Virus record (IMG/VR): IMGVR_UViG_3300043395_000290
Coordinates: 1-46,922 of that record
Direction: 5' to 3' (one strand)
DNA length: 46,922 nt
Origin: a virus
Of this stretch, positions 35,732 to 41,942 are shown piece by piece. Every line of letters starts with the position of its first letter. Position 1 is the stretch's first letter. The position numbers were made by a program, and so were the translations under genes. The notes under the pieces are model-generated. The model had not been told where the DNA came from, did not search any database, and saw nothing but the letters and a program-made list of their open reading frames with translations.

Positions 35732-37017
35732 TATACAACTGAAGTCAATATCCCGTTTGTGAAGTTCAATGTTTGAGCACCTACCACAATACTACCTGTG
35801 TATCCCGAAGTCGTCACATTACCTGTACTATCAGCGGCTACACCATTAACAGATAGAGCAAATGTACCGCTAGCATTAGGTATATCGTATATTCTGTTAT
35901 TTGTTATATTGCTAGACCTGATAAGCCCTGTAAGACCCGAAGGGCCTGAATCATTACCAAGAGTTAAGTACCCGCCATTAACAGCATCATGCCCAAGTTT
36001 TGCTCCCCTATTACCTACAGCAGGATACATTTCTATAGCTGTAGCAGGATATCCTGTAATACTTAATAAAGGAGATGTAAAGAGCATATTACCTGAAGCC
36101 TCAATAATCTTTAATCTCTCAGTACTGTTTGTTTTAAATATCAAGTCTTGAGCATCTGTAGTACCAATAAAGTTGGTGCCCGGAGTTGTGCCTGAATTAC
36201 CTGTAAGTCCCCATCCACCTGATAAAGGAAGCGTTATATCTCCTGCTGCATTTGGGGCTGTGCCATTTACAGATAGAACAAGCGTGCCATTGGCATTAGG
36301 GAATGATACCGTCCTATTACCTGTCAAAGACGTATTAAGTAATGTGAATATGCCATATGTACTACGCAACACCATACCTCCATCATCTACTCTGAATAAT
36401 GGATTTGTTGTCGCATGTAAATAGAATCCAAATCCATCATCATCAGACAGGATATAGTTATAGTAGGAGTTGGAAATATCGTATAGATTTAAAGTACCTA
36501 CACCCGCATCATTCAAAGATGAATTGCCTGAATTCAATACTTGGTCTAGCGTTGGCACAGTAGGAGTAATCCAACTTGGGGAAACTCCCGGACCATTTGA
36601 TTGAAGCAAATCTCCTGAAGTACCTTCACTACCATTTATTAAAAATGATGCTGAAGCGCCAAAGTCAATAAGACTTGCTGAATCAACCAATGTAATATAT
36701 ACACCTAATGTATTACCTATTGTATAAGTACCGGTATTATAATCAAGACTAAGTCCATCAACCCCTGAAGTACTATCATGAGAAATAAACAATCCGTTGA
36801 CATTTGTATTAATCTGCTGAACAAACAACTTCTTACTACCTAAGTCAACATCATATGCAGCACCTACATATGGGACATAATTTCCAAGGTTAGCCAAGGA
36901 GATAATATCTGATATGGTATAATTCTTCGTTGCGAAGTTGTCATTCACATCAGAGCCAATCAGTTTATCTCCAAGTGATGGAGTCCCGTCTACGGGGTAG
37001 GTACTTATTTTTGCCAT
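35731..37017 (-). CDS. tail fibre-like protein (428 aa)
   Basis: A Gly/Ser/Asn/Thr-rich beta-structured protein. The N-terminus (AKISTYPVDGTPSLGDKLIG, then ATKNYTISDIISLA) is a virion-anchoring pattern common in aquatic phage fibres. Two internal copies of a segment of about 25 residues are visible: FPNANGTLVLSVNGTAP near 238 and IPNASGTFALSVNGVAA near 379. The C-terminus is hydrophobic and lacks an obvious chaperone domain. It probably takes part in receptor binding. Its neighbours are the Dps-like gene upstream and the 76-residue gene downstream. Confidence 0.78.
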   Translation of the reverse strand: MAKISTYPVDGTPSLGDKLIGSDVNDNFATKNYTISDIISLANLGNYVPYVGAAYDVDLGSKKLFVQQINTNVNGLFISHDSTSGVDGLSLDYNTGTYTIGNTLGVYITLVDSASLIDFGASASFLINGSEGTSGDLLQSNGPGVSPSWITPTVPTLDQVLNSGNSSLNDAGVGTLNLYDISNSYYNYILSDDDGFGFYLHATTNPLFRVDDGGMVLRSTYGIFTLLNTSLTGNRTVSFPNANGTLVLSVNGTAPNAAGDITLPLSGGWGLTGNSGTTPGTNFIGTTDAQDLIFKTNSTERLKIIEASGNMLFTSPLLSITGYPATAIEMYPAVGNRGAKLGHDAVNGGYLTLGNDSGPSGLTGLIRSSNITNNRIYDIPNASGTFALSVNGVAADSTGNVTTSGYTGSIVVGAQTLNFTNGILTSVV

Positions 37018-37024
37018 TTCTTTT

Positions 37025-37366
37025 TTATACTAAGGTTAATAGATACAATGTCTTGTTCACCAAGCCAAGCATCTCATCTATGATGTTCTGAAGTTCTGAA
37101 GAGTAGTTATCTCTCTCAGCATCCAATACCTTCTGCAATTCTTTCAAGTGCTCCATGGCACTCAATGATTTTGACTCAGGTATTACAATATCAATCCTGC
37201 CATTCCTACCAAAGTAGGTCTCGATGAACGAGTCTGTCAGGTCCAAAATGCCATCATAGTAAGCATTCAATGCCTTGTGCTCAGCAAAAGAAGTTGTCTT
37301 AAGGTGCGTGAGGTGCATGGTGTCCCTTGATTGGAACAATAACCCCATGAATTTATTAGGTGCCAT
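37025..37366 (-). CDS. DUF5856-like protein with Dps-type metal-site spacing
   Basis: 113 residues, helical. The segment LFQSRDTMHLTHLKTTSFAE, then HKALNAYYDGILDLTDSFIE (10-49), matches a conserved phage family I recall as DUF5856. H18, H30, D45 and E49 have spacings 12, 15 and 4, the same as the Dps ferroxidase residues of E. coli (H51, H63, D78, E82); the fifth Dps ligand (D67) is N34 here. The protein is shorter than Dps (about 167 residues). A ferritin-like four-helix fold is therefore inferred; whether it binds iron is unknown. It lies in the late block beside a coiled-coil gene and a tail fibre gene. Confidence 0.75.
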   Translation of the reverse strand: MAPNKFMGLLFQSRDTMHLTHLKTTSFAEHKALNAYYDGILDLTDSFIETYFGRNGRIDIVIPESKSLSAMEHLKELQKVLDAERDNYSSELQNIIDEMLGLVNKTLYLLTLV

Positions 37367-37367
37367 G

Positions 37368-37601
37368 TTATTTGTTTTCAGTTTTCTCGGTTACTTCCCC
37401 GGTTTGAATATTAATTACGGCGTTAGCTCCATACTTCTCAACCAACTTCTTCTCATGAACCTCGAACTGAGCCTTCAGCTGTTCGATACCCTTAAGAATC
37501 TGATGCTTGTTTAACTCAAGTTCACCAAGAGACATTTTAGCTTTTGAGAACTCGTTGTTCATTTGTTGAATTGCTTCCAATTCATGCTGTTCTAATTTCA
37601 T
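37368..37601 (-). CDS. coiled-coil phage protein (77 aa)
   Basis: A single long helix (about residues 3-58, with heptads in QHELEAIQQMNNEFSKAKMS and LNKHQILKGIEQLKAQFEVH) ends in a short strand, VINIQTGEVTE. This matches a small conserved phage family from memory, function unknown. It has the standard start context AAATCAAATACAATG and a TAnnTTTG box 17 bp upstream of the ATG (37618-37625), so it may be the first gene of the transcript running into the fibre and terminase genes. Confidence 0.8.
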   Translation of the reverse strand: MKLEQHELEAIQQMNNEFSKAKMSLGELELNKHQILKGIEQLKAQFEVHEKKLVEKYGANAVINIQTGEVTEKTENK

Positions 37602-37617
37602 TGTATTTGATTTTAGA

Positions 37618-37625
37618 CAAATTTA
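37618..37625 (-). promoter_or_regulatory. promoter -7 box (TAAATTTG) before the fibre-terminase block
   Basis: The minus strand reads TAAATTTG, matching TAnnTTTG, 17 bp from the ATG at 37601, in the 36-bp gap between the lysis genes and the next block. No clear -33 TTTG is visible. Confidence 0.45.
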
Positions 37626-37637
37626 CATAATTTTTCC

Positions 37638-38093
37638 TTACGGATTATTCTTCTTAACAGAACTACCGTAGAAGTACCCAAAGATGGACAGTACAATACC
37701 CTCACATATACCTATCAGGTGTATCCATACCTCCTTATTCTCGTGCGGTATCTGCAAAAACACGATAGCATACACGATAAATATGAATATACCTAGGCCA
37801 ATGACCCCGGTAAGGTTAAACATGATGTCATGCTTACCTGTTTTTGCCATCTCAACTTCCCTACTGCGTGCAGAATCCCTGTCAGCTACCTCTAATTCAT
37901 ACAGTTCCTTGAGTTGTTGATGGGCTGTAGCCTTATCCTCAGGAGTAAGGTCCTCGTCTTTGTCGATGAGGTTCTTTACAATACCTAAAACTCCCTTCTC
38001 AGGGAGCGCATCACCAACAACATTCAATATCTTAGGGGCTTTATCACTTAGCCATCCACCAACCTTAGTGTCTTTAAACTTCTTTCCCGGCAT
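37638..38093 (-). CDS. holin-like two-TM protein
   Basis: 151 residues. A cytosolic N-terminal part ends in a charged helix (ELEVADRDSARSREVEMAKTG, about 66-86). Two hydrophobic segments follow: VIGLGIFIFIVYAIVFLQIP (about 96-115) and IHLIGICEGIVLSIFGYFYG (about 123-142). The RDSAR-REVEMAK-GKHD pattern before the first membrane segment is typical of the holin-like family annotated as GTA/three-TM holin. It directly follows the endolysin gene (overlapping at 38093), as expected for a lysis cassette. Confidence 0.8.
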   Translation of the reverse strand: MPGKKFKDTKVGGWLSDKAPKILNVVGDALPEKGVLGIVKNLIDKDEDLTPEDKATAHQQLKELYELEVADRDSARSREVEMAKTGKHDIMFNLTGVIGLGIFIFIVYAIVFLQIPHENKEVWIHLIGICEGIVLSIFGYFYGSSVKKNNP

Positions 38094-38557
38094 TATTCTT
38101 TAATTTCAAAGTGCATCCAATCATAATCCTTCTCTACGCCCAAGGATATGAACCCGTGCTTGTAGAATATATCAATCATCGGCTTGTATTCAGGCCGAGC
38201 GAACCTTGCAGTCTTCTTTGACTCTCTCAGCAGGTTACGTGCAGGGTCTAGGTCTATAGCCAATCCCCACGCATGCATAGATATCGTATTGCCATTGCGC
38301 TTTTTCCTATAATTGAAGCATCCACCATAAAGGTCAATGCCTAGTTCTACAATCCTTTGATACCCATAAGTACTCAATATATCGTTGAACACAGCAAGGA
38401 GGTTATCAGCAATCAGCGTATGGCACATCAGCGATGTTACATATGTATCGGTGTCCCATGCTATACGCATCTTGTATGGGAGAGTTATCTTTTTGAGATA
38501 TCCCTGCCCGGTTTCATTTGGGACTCCATATTTTTTAGTAACCTGCTGAGTAGTCAT
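38093..38557 (-). CDS. M15-family peptidase endolysin
   Basis: 154 residues. The zinc-peptidase signature is visible: SMHAWGLAIDLDPARN with H95 and D102, and the C-terminal DWMHFEI with H149, the three metal ligands of the M15 peptidases that cut the peptide bridges of peptidoglycan. No signal peptide or separate cell-wall-binding domain is present, so it probably needs a holin for release. Holin candidates lie on both sides (37638-38093 and 38569-38832). Confidence 0.9.
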   Translation of the reverse strand: MTTQQVTKKYGVPNETGQGYLKKITLPYKMRIAWDTDTYVTSLMCHTLIADNLLAVFNDILSTYGYQRIVELGIDLYGGCFNYRKKRNGNTISMHAWGLAIDLDPARNLLRESKKTARFARPEYKPMIDIFYKHGFISLGVEKDYDWMHFEIKE

Positions 38558-38568
38558 GTTAAATATTA

Positions 38569-38832
38569 TTAAGCCTCAATCTTCATGTCAGCTTTGACAC
38601 GACCATAAATTGCAAGCACTGTTCCAAACAACGTAGTCAGCTTTGACACTAACAATGCGATTGAACTCTTTGCTGCAATTACATCAGCTACCTGACTTTT
38701 CAATACTTCAAATGAAGCGTCAGCAGGTACGTTAACCTCAGGTACATTCAGCAATGTAGCCAAGAAGCCAACGAATGCAATTAAGATACCCCAAATTGTT
38801 TTTGATTGGTACCACTTTTTAGATTCCATCAT
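38569..38832 (-). CDS. small membrane protein of lysis cassette
   Basis: 87 residues with two hydrophobic stretches: WGILIAFVGFLATLLNV (about 14-30) and SIALLVSKLTTLFGTVLAIY (about 57-76), followed by a basic tail. The opening KKWYQSKTIWG and the ending AIYGRVKADMKI are typical of small phage lysis membrane proteins (holin or spanin-like). It overlaps the end of the 50-residue gene upstream by 14 bp and precedes the endolysin gene. Confidence 0.75.
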   Translation of the reverse strand: MMESKKWYQSKTIWGILIAFVGFLATLLNVPEVNVPADASFEVLKSQVADVIAAKSSIALLVSKLTTLFGTVLAIYGRVKADMKIEA

Positions 38833-38971
38833 TTTTTTCTGTTTTTAATTTGATAATTGTTTCCCACGCCTTGGCTACAGTAGCAGCCGATTCAAGGTTT
38901 TGACAGACGCCCATTTTTATTCCGGCGTCAATGAATTGTTTTAAAATATTTAGTGCTTGGTCTTGATTCAT
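38819..38971 (-). CDS. 50-aa helical protein
   Basis: A short gene fills the gap between the fibre-like gene and the lysis membrane gene. The product begins MNQDQALNILKQFIDAGIKM and ends KTEKNDGI, mostly helix. It begins 2 bp downstream of the stop of the fibre-like gene and overlaps the next start by 14 bp, the compact packing seen throughout. The coding frame is open over its full length and no other frame explains the gap. Function unknown. Confidence 0.7.
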   Translation of the reverse strand: MNQDQALNILKQFIDAGIKMGVCQNLESAATVAKAWETIIKLKTEKNDGI

Positions 38972-38972
38972 A

Positions 38973-39836
38973 TTATGGATTTAATAATGCAATTTTATAT
39001 TGAACACCCCCAACATAAACAACTAAATGTTGCCCACTTGAACCGCCGGAACTCCCTGATTGCATGGAAGGACTATTAAAATTAACCTGATTTGTTTCAA
39101 TAATCAATTCTTTTGCAACCCCATTTATATAAAAATAACTGTTGCTACCTAATGCACTATTAAAATCTCCAAAATAATAAAGCTGATTTGAAAAATCAAA
39201 CTTACTACCTATCTCACTACCGTTCCTTACAGTGTATATCTTATCTAATGCAGAATCTTGATATGTTGCAATATCAATATCAAGAGAAGAATTATAAGTA
39301 TGAATTTGAGTACTTGAGTTTGAATTATTGCAATTACTCCTAAATGATGAAGCATTGCCACCATAATACCCATCTTCATCTCCAAGCGTATAAACTCCAT
39401 TAGCAAAATCTAAAACAACACCAATATTACTGCCATAGTATTTACTATAAACTTTTTCATTAGGCGCAGAGTTATCTATGTAAAATGCCATATTACCGCC
39501 TGTCAAAAAAACATTCTCTGAACCCGTATCACCAAGCTGAACAGAGTGTGCAGCACTATTAATTGTAAGCGCATAGTCGCCATCATTAGTGCCTAAGTAG
39601 AACATATTTATCTTCTGCCACTCAAAGTTTTTTACATTTTGGTCTATTGTTCGGTCGTCTGTAAAAACCCCTCCTAATGATAAAATATAATTGATATCCA
39701 ACCCCAATGATGTCCTTAACTGACCCGCAGTGAATCTTGTATTAACGTTCAATGTAGAGTCATATCCAACTAGATAACCTGTTGATTGGTCAACTGATGG
39801 TGTACTAGTAAACTGCGAAAACTTTTTATTTGCCAT
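38973..39836 (-). CDS. tail fibre-like protein (287 aa)
   Basis: Ser/Asn/Gly/Tyr-rich and beta-structured. The N-terminus (ANKKFSQFTSTPSVDQSTGY, then LVGYDSTLN) is an anchor-like module similar in kind to that of the 428-residue fibre. The body has repeating strands such as FANGVYTLGDEDGYYG and FSNQLYYFGDFNSALG, and the C-terminus is HLVVYVGGVQYKIALLNP. Probably a receptor-binding or accessory fibre. Very AT-rich codons suggest a more recent or faster-evolving gene than its neighbours. Confidence 0.72.
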   Translation of the reverse strand: MANKKFSQFTSTPSVDQSTGYLVGYDSTLNVNTRFTAGQLRTSLGLDINYILSLGGVFTDDRTIDQNVKNFEWQKINMFYLGTNDGDYALTINSAAHSVQLGDTGSENVFLTGGNMAFYIDNSAPNEKVYSKYYGSNIGVVLDFANGVYTLGDEDGYYGGNASSFRSNCNNSNSSTQIHTYNSSLDIDIATYQDSALDKIYTVRNGSEIGSKFDFSNQLYYFGDFNSALGSNSYFYINGVAKELIIETNQVNFNSPSMQSGSSGGSSGQHLVVYVGGVQYKIALLNP

Positions 39837-39838
39837 TT

Positions 39839-39985
39839 TTATTCTATTATCATTGGTTCAGAAGAATCCTCCGTAATAAGGTTATCTGTATTTTCAGCAA
39901 CTATATAATCAACCACAGGAGGTGGGACTACTCCACTCCCTACCGTGTTACCTATAATCGCATTTGTAATTGCTATTATTATCAT
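39839..39985 (-). CDS. 48-aa protein between structural genes
   Basis: The open frame fills the gap exactly: it starts 2 bp after the preceding stop and ends 3 bp before the next start. The product begins MIIIAITNAIIGNTVGSGVV and ends SSEPMIIE. The middle holds PPPVVDYIVAENTDNLITED. From memory, small proteins with a similar hydrophobic start and TEDS-type strands accompany phage fibre genes. Likely a minor structural or exposed peptide; function not known. Confidence 0.6.
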   Translation of the reverse strand: MIIIAITNAIIGNTVGSGVVPPPVVDYIVAENTDNLITEDSSEPMIIE

Positions 39986-39986
39986 A

Positions 39987-40241
39987 TTACCAAAGGGCTA
40001 CAATGTTAGACGCTGTTGATGACGCATACACTTTCAACACATTCACCGGAATGAATGTACCCGCTAGTACGCCAACAAAAGAAACGTCGTCTCCTCCAAC
40101 TGTCTGCACATTCAATGTGCCCGCACCACCTACATACAATACGCATCCGTCATTGTTTGTCGTACCATTAGGTGCTACAATCACATCGTTAGATGGTGTA
40201 ACAGCTGCTGCTCTTCCTGCTTGTAATTTCTGATATGCCAT
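39987..40241 (-). CDS. small beta-rich structural protein (84 aa)
   Basis: The product begins MAYQKLQAGRAAAVTPSNDV, contains CVLYVGGAGTLNVQTVGGDD and FIPVNVLKVYASSTASNIVALW. These strand repeats are typical of a small head-fibre or decoration protein widely seen in aquatic phages (from memory). Alternating strands and no charged helices suggest a trimeric beta protein. Its neighbours are small late proteins on both sides. Confidence 0.75.
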   Translation of the reverse strand: MAYQKLQAGRAAAVTPSNDVIVAPNGTTNNDGCVLYVGGAGTLNVQTVGGDDVSFVGVLAGTFIPVNVLKVYASSTASNIVALW

Positions 40242-40244
40242 GTT

Positions 40245-40421
40245 TTACTTTTTATATGGGAACTTTTCATTGAGTGCTTTCTTTCTTGCTTCGCACCCGC
40301 AGTCTGCTCCCGTTGCCTCGGCCACCTTATCAACAACATACTTGATACCGGTTGCCTTTGTTATTTTCTCAATTGTGTCGCCGAGCCCTTGAGACTTCTC
40401 ACGATATGTTATCTTAGCCAT
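40245..40421 (-). CDS. 58-aa conserved phage protein with CGC motif
   Basis: The product begins MAKITYREKSQGLGDTIEKI, continues TKATGIKYVVDKVAEATGAD, and ends with CGCEARKKALNEKFPYKK. The GLGDTIEKITK start and the Cys-x-Cys followed by a basic helix and NEKFPYK end fit a small conserved family in phages. Two close cysteines could bind metal. It is located by reading the gap between the genes on either side; the start ATG lies 3 bp from the next stop. Confidence 0.72.
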   Translation of the reverse strand: MAKITYREKSQGLGDTIEKITKATGIKYVVDKVAEATGADCGCEARKKALNEKFPYKK

Positions 40422-40424
40422 AAA

Positions 40425-40574
40425 CTATTTTTTCTTTCCGGCAGCAGCCATCTTTTGGAAGGCGGCCTTACCATACTTGTTTCTGCCAATCGTAGCAGTA
40501 ATAGCGTTTGCTCTTTCTTTGCTCACACCTTGCTTCTTCTGAATCTTCTCACTTAACTTTGAAAACTTACTCAT
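40425..40574 (-). CDS. 49-aa basic protein
   Basis: A short Lys-rich protein beginning MSKFSKLSEKIQKKQGVSKE and ending KMAAAGKKK. It is helical with a basic tail, like small DNA-associated phage proteins. Its coordinates come from reading the gap: the stop lies 3 bp from the preceding start. The frame is open throughout and the packing matches its neighbours. A DNA-binding role is inferred from composition only. Confidence 0.7.
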   Translation of the reverse strand: MSKFSKLSEKIQKKQGVSKERANAITATIGRNKYGKAAFQKMAAAGKKK

Positions 40575-40586
40575 AATGTAAAGGTA

Positions 40587-40877
40587 TTAATATTTTCCTT
40601 TCCTATTTTTAGGATTAGCTGTCGTAGCTTTTCCCGGGCCACCCCACAGATAACTACAAGCCCAATGCTTAGGAGTTAACTTGTCGGTGGCACTATCACA
40701 GCCATGCCTCGCACGGAAAGATTTGCGGGCTGCTGCTGAATAGTTATTGCCATAACCCTTGGCACCGAAGTGGAGGAGTTTTTCTTCTCCCCCACTACAG
40801 GCCTTAACCATCATCTTCTTGCCCGGTCTATCAGACGGGACAGGACGATTGCATTTCATTTTTGACTTGTCAGCCAT
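40587..40877 (-). CDS. conserved phage protein with CSGG-HFGAKGYG motif (96 aa)
   Basis: 96 residues from the ATG at 40877. The segments VKACSGGEEKLLHFGAKGYG, ARKSFRARHGCDSATDKLTP and ACSYLWGGPG match a small conserved domain of many phages, function unknown to me. Conserved Cys and His residues could bind metal. A longer frame starting at 40949 exists but would run well into the upstream gene, so the start MADKSKMKC is preferred. The protein is basic overall. Confidence 0.8.
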   Translation of the reverse strand: MADKSKMKCNRPVPSDRPGKKMMVKACSGGEEKLLHFGAKGYGNNYSAAARKSFRARHGCDSATDKLTPKHWACSYLWGGPGKATTANPKNRKGKY

Positions 40878-40878
40878 A

Positions 40879-41100
40879 TTACTCACTGATTGGAGTGAAG
40901 AAATCACGACTGTGATGACCCGGTGCTTCCTTCTCAGGAACCGCTTCATTCAACAATGGTGGTGCAGTCTCTTCTACAGGAGCCTCTTCTACAGGAGTCT
41001 CTTCTATAAGAGTCTCTTCCGTAGTGGTCTCTTCCGCAGGAGTTTCCTCGGATGCATTGATTAACACATCTTCAGGAATAGTGTTTGATTTCCTTGCCAT
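40879..41100 (-). CDS. acidic low-complexity repeat protein (73 aa)
   Basis: Begins MARKSNTIPEDVLINASEE. It then has a run of five-residue repeats EETPA, EETTT, EETLI, EETPV, EEAPV, EETAP, and ends APGHHSRDFFTPISE. The acidic disordered body with a basic start resembles a flexible linker or bait peptide. The start has the AAATCAAATG context used elsewhere. The DNA under the repeats is a 15-bp minisatellite (40968-41042), so the length may vary. Confidence 0.8.
   Translation of the reverse strand: MARKSNTIPEDVLINASEETPAEETTTEETLIEETPVEEAPVEETAPPLLNEAVPEKEAPGHHSRDFFTPISE
40968..41042. repeat. 15-bp tandem repeat (5 units)
   Basis: Units TCTCTTCTACAGGAG, CCTCTTCTACAGGAG, TCTCTTCTATAAGAG, TCTCTTCCGTAGTGG, TCTCTTCCGCAGGAG on the plus strand. 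The period is an exact multiple of three, so copy-number change keeps the reading frame of the acidic protein. Confidence 0.9.
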
Positions 41101-41118
41101 TTGATTTTGGATTTTGGA

Positions 41119-41292
41119 TTAATAACCTTTTTTCTTAGTCATGCCTTTGCCCTTAGCAGCAGCCATAACTTTCTTGGTAGTACCCTTGGAACCTTTCATC
41201 CCGCCGGTCTCTTTAATCATTGGGCTTGTCTTGCCACCGCCTGAAGGCATTTGCATTCTTGAAGATGCAGGCAAGTTTGGAGTTGATTTCAT
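41119..41292 (-). CDS. 57-aa Gly/Lys-rich basic protein
   Basis: Begins MKSTPNLPASSRMQMPSGGG and ends VMAAAKGKGMTKKKGY, with GGMKGSKGTTKK between. It is strongly basic and disordered, like small nucleic-acid-binding or capsid-internal proteins. The coordinates fill the 236-bp stretch between the acidic repeat protein and the three-TM protein. The ATG is preceded by an A-rich leader (minus strand CTTAAAAAAGAAAAAAG), like the other starts here. Function unknown. Confidence 0.7.
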   Translation of the reverse strand: MKSTPNLPASSRMQMPSGGGKTSPMIKETGGMKGSKGTTKKVMAAAKGKGMTKKKGY

Positions 41293-41336
41293 CTTTTTTC
41301 TTTTTTAAGTTTAGGCACCATTGAAGGGTGATGCCA

Positions 41337-41627
41337 TTATCCCTTTATCTTTTGTTTTACAATCTTGTTTGATATAAGCTCTACCCCTTTCAATCCTAAG
41401 AACCCTAGGATGAAAGCAATTGAGAACATATAGTTTATCTTGACAATGCCCAAGATGTCAGCGACAACAGGTGTCAGGTAGTTGGCAGATGCCACACCTG
41501 CAATAATAGACATCAGTGTCTGCTTTATATTCTGAGCTGACTCCCGCCCTATCATCATAAGGCTACCAAAGAATCCCGCTACAGCAAGCCCAATGTTGAT
41601 TCCTAAATCTTTTAATACGTCGTACAT
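41337..41627 (-). CDS. three-TM holin-like protein (96 aa)
   Basis: Three hydrophobic segments are evident: INIGLAVAGFFGSLMMIG (about 10-27), LMSIIAGVASANYLTPVVAD (about 38-57) and INYMFSIAFILGFLGLKGVE (about 64-83), followed by a Lys-rich tail KIVKQKIKG. The pattern SIIAGVASANYLTPVV followed by FILGFLGLKG fits a phage holin family. A longer frame from 41696 exists but would overlap the upstream gene, so MYDVLKDLG is taken as the start. It is a candidate holin far from the endolysin gene. Confidence 0.75.
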   Translation of the reverse strand: MYDVLKDLGINIGLAVAGFFGSLMMIGRESAQNIKQTLMSIIAGVASANYLTPVVADILGIVKINYMFSIAFILGFLGLKGVELISNKIVKQKIKG

Positions 41628-41649
41628 CTTTAATCTGTGGTGGCTCCCC

Positions 41650-41901
41650 TTACGATAGTAAGTCTGACAGGTCGCCTTTTGAAAATTGCTTTCCAAGTGT
41701 ATTCTTTAAAGTTTGTAATCCTGAAATTCTTGTAGCAGAACTAACTCTCTTTGTACCGGCACTACGCCCCATCTTATCTTTCAACTTTGTATTCTCATCT
41801 TGTAACTGCCTAATCTTGCTAATAGACTCATTCTTGAAGTTGATATCATTCATTTGCTGTGCAAGTGATTTCTTCTGTTCGGGCTTTTTATCTTCTGCCA
41901 T
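41650..41901 (-). CDS. small helical charged protein (83 aa)
   Basis: The product starts MAEDKKPEQKKSLAQQMNDI and includes a coiled-coil-like stretch (ESISKIRQLQDENTKLKDKM). The basic C-terminal half ends LSDLLS. The ATG at 41901 is chosen over 41955 because the latter would place coding sequence across the divergent promoter boxes of the wHTH gene. It is the first gene of its block on the minus strand. Function unknown. Confidence 0.7.
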   Translation of the reverse strand: MAEDKKPEQKKSLAQQMNDINFKNESISKIRQLQDENTKLKDKMGRSAGTKRVSSATRISGLQTLKNTLGKQFSKGDLSDLLS

Positions 41902-41907
41902 AATGAG

Positions 41908-41915
41908 TAACTTTG
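41908..41915 (+). promoter_or_regulatory. promoter -7 box (TAACTTTG) for the wHTH gene
   Basis: A plus-strand TAACTTTG matches TAnnTTTG and lies 27 bp before the ATG at 41943. The sequence between the divergent starts (41902-41942) also holds a minus-strand box. Confidence 0.5.
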
Positions 41916-41918
41916 GAA

Positions 41919-41926
41919 CAAATATA
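41919..41926 (-). promoter_or_regulatory. promoter -7 box (TATATTTG) for the minus-strand block
   Basis: A minus-strand TATATTTG matches TAnnTTTG, 17 bp before the ATG at 41901. The two boxes face away from each other 3 bp apart. Upstream the minus strand reads TTTGATAAATTTGATTAT, two related 9-bp units that could form an operator. Confidence 0.5.
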
Positions 41927-41942
41927 ATCAAATTTATCAAAT

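Noticed and set aside
40587-40949. Longer versions of three small genes (starts at 40949, 41696 and 41955).
   Set aside because: Each would overlap the upstream gene or promoter substantially. Internal ATGs at 40877, 41627 and 41901 give tight spacing and known N-termini.
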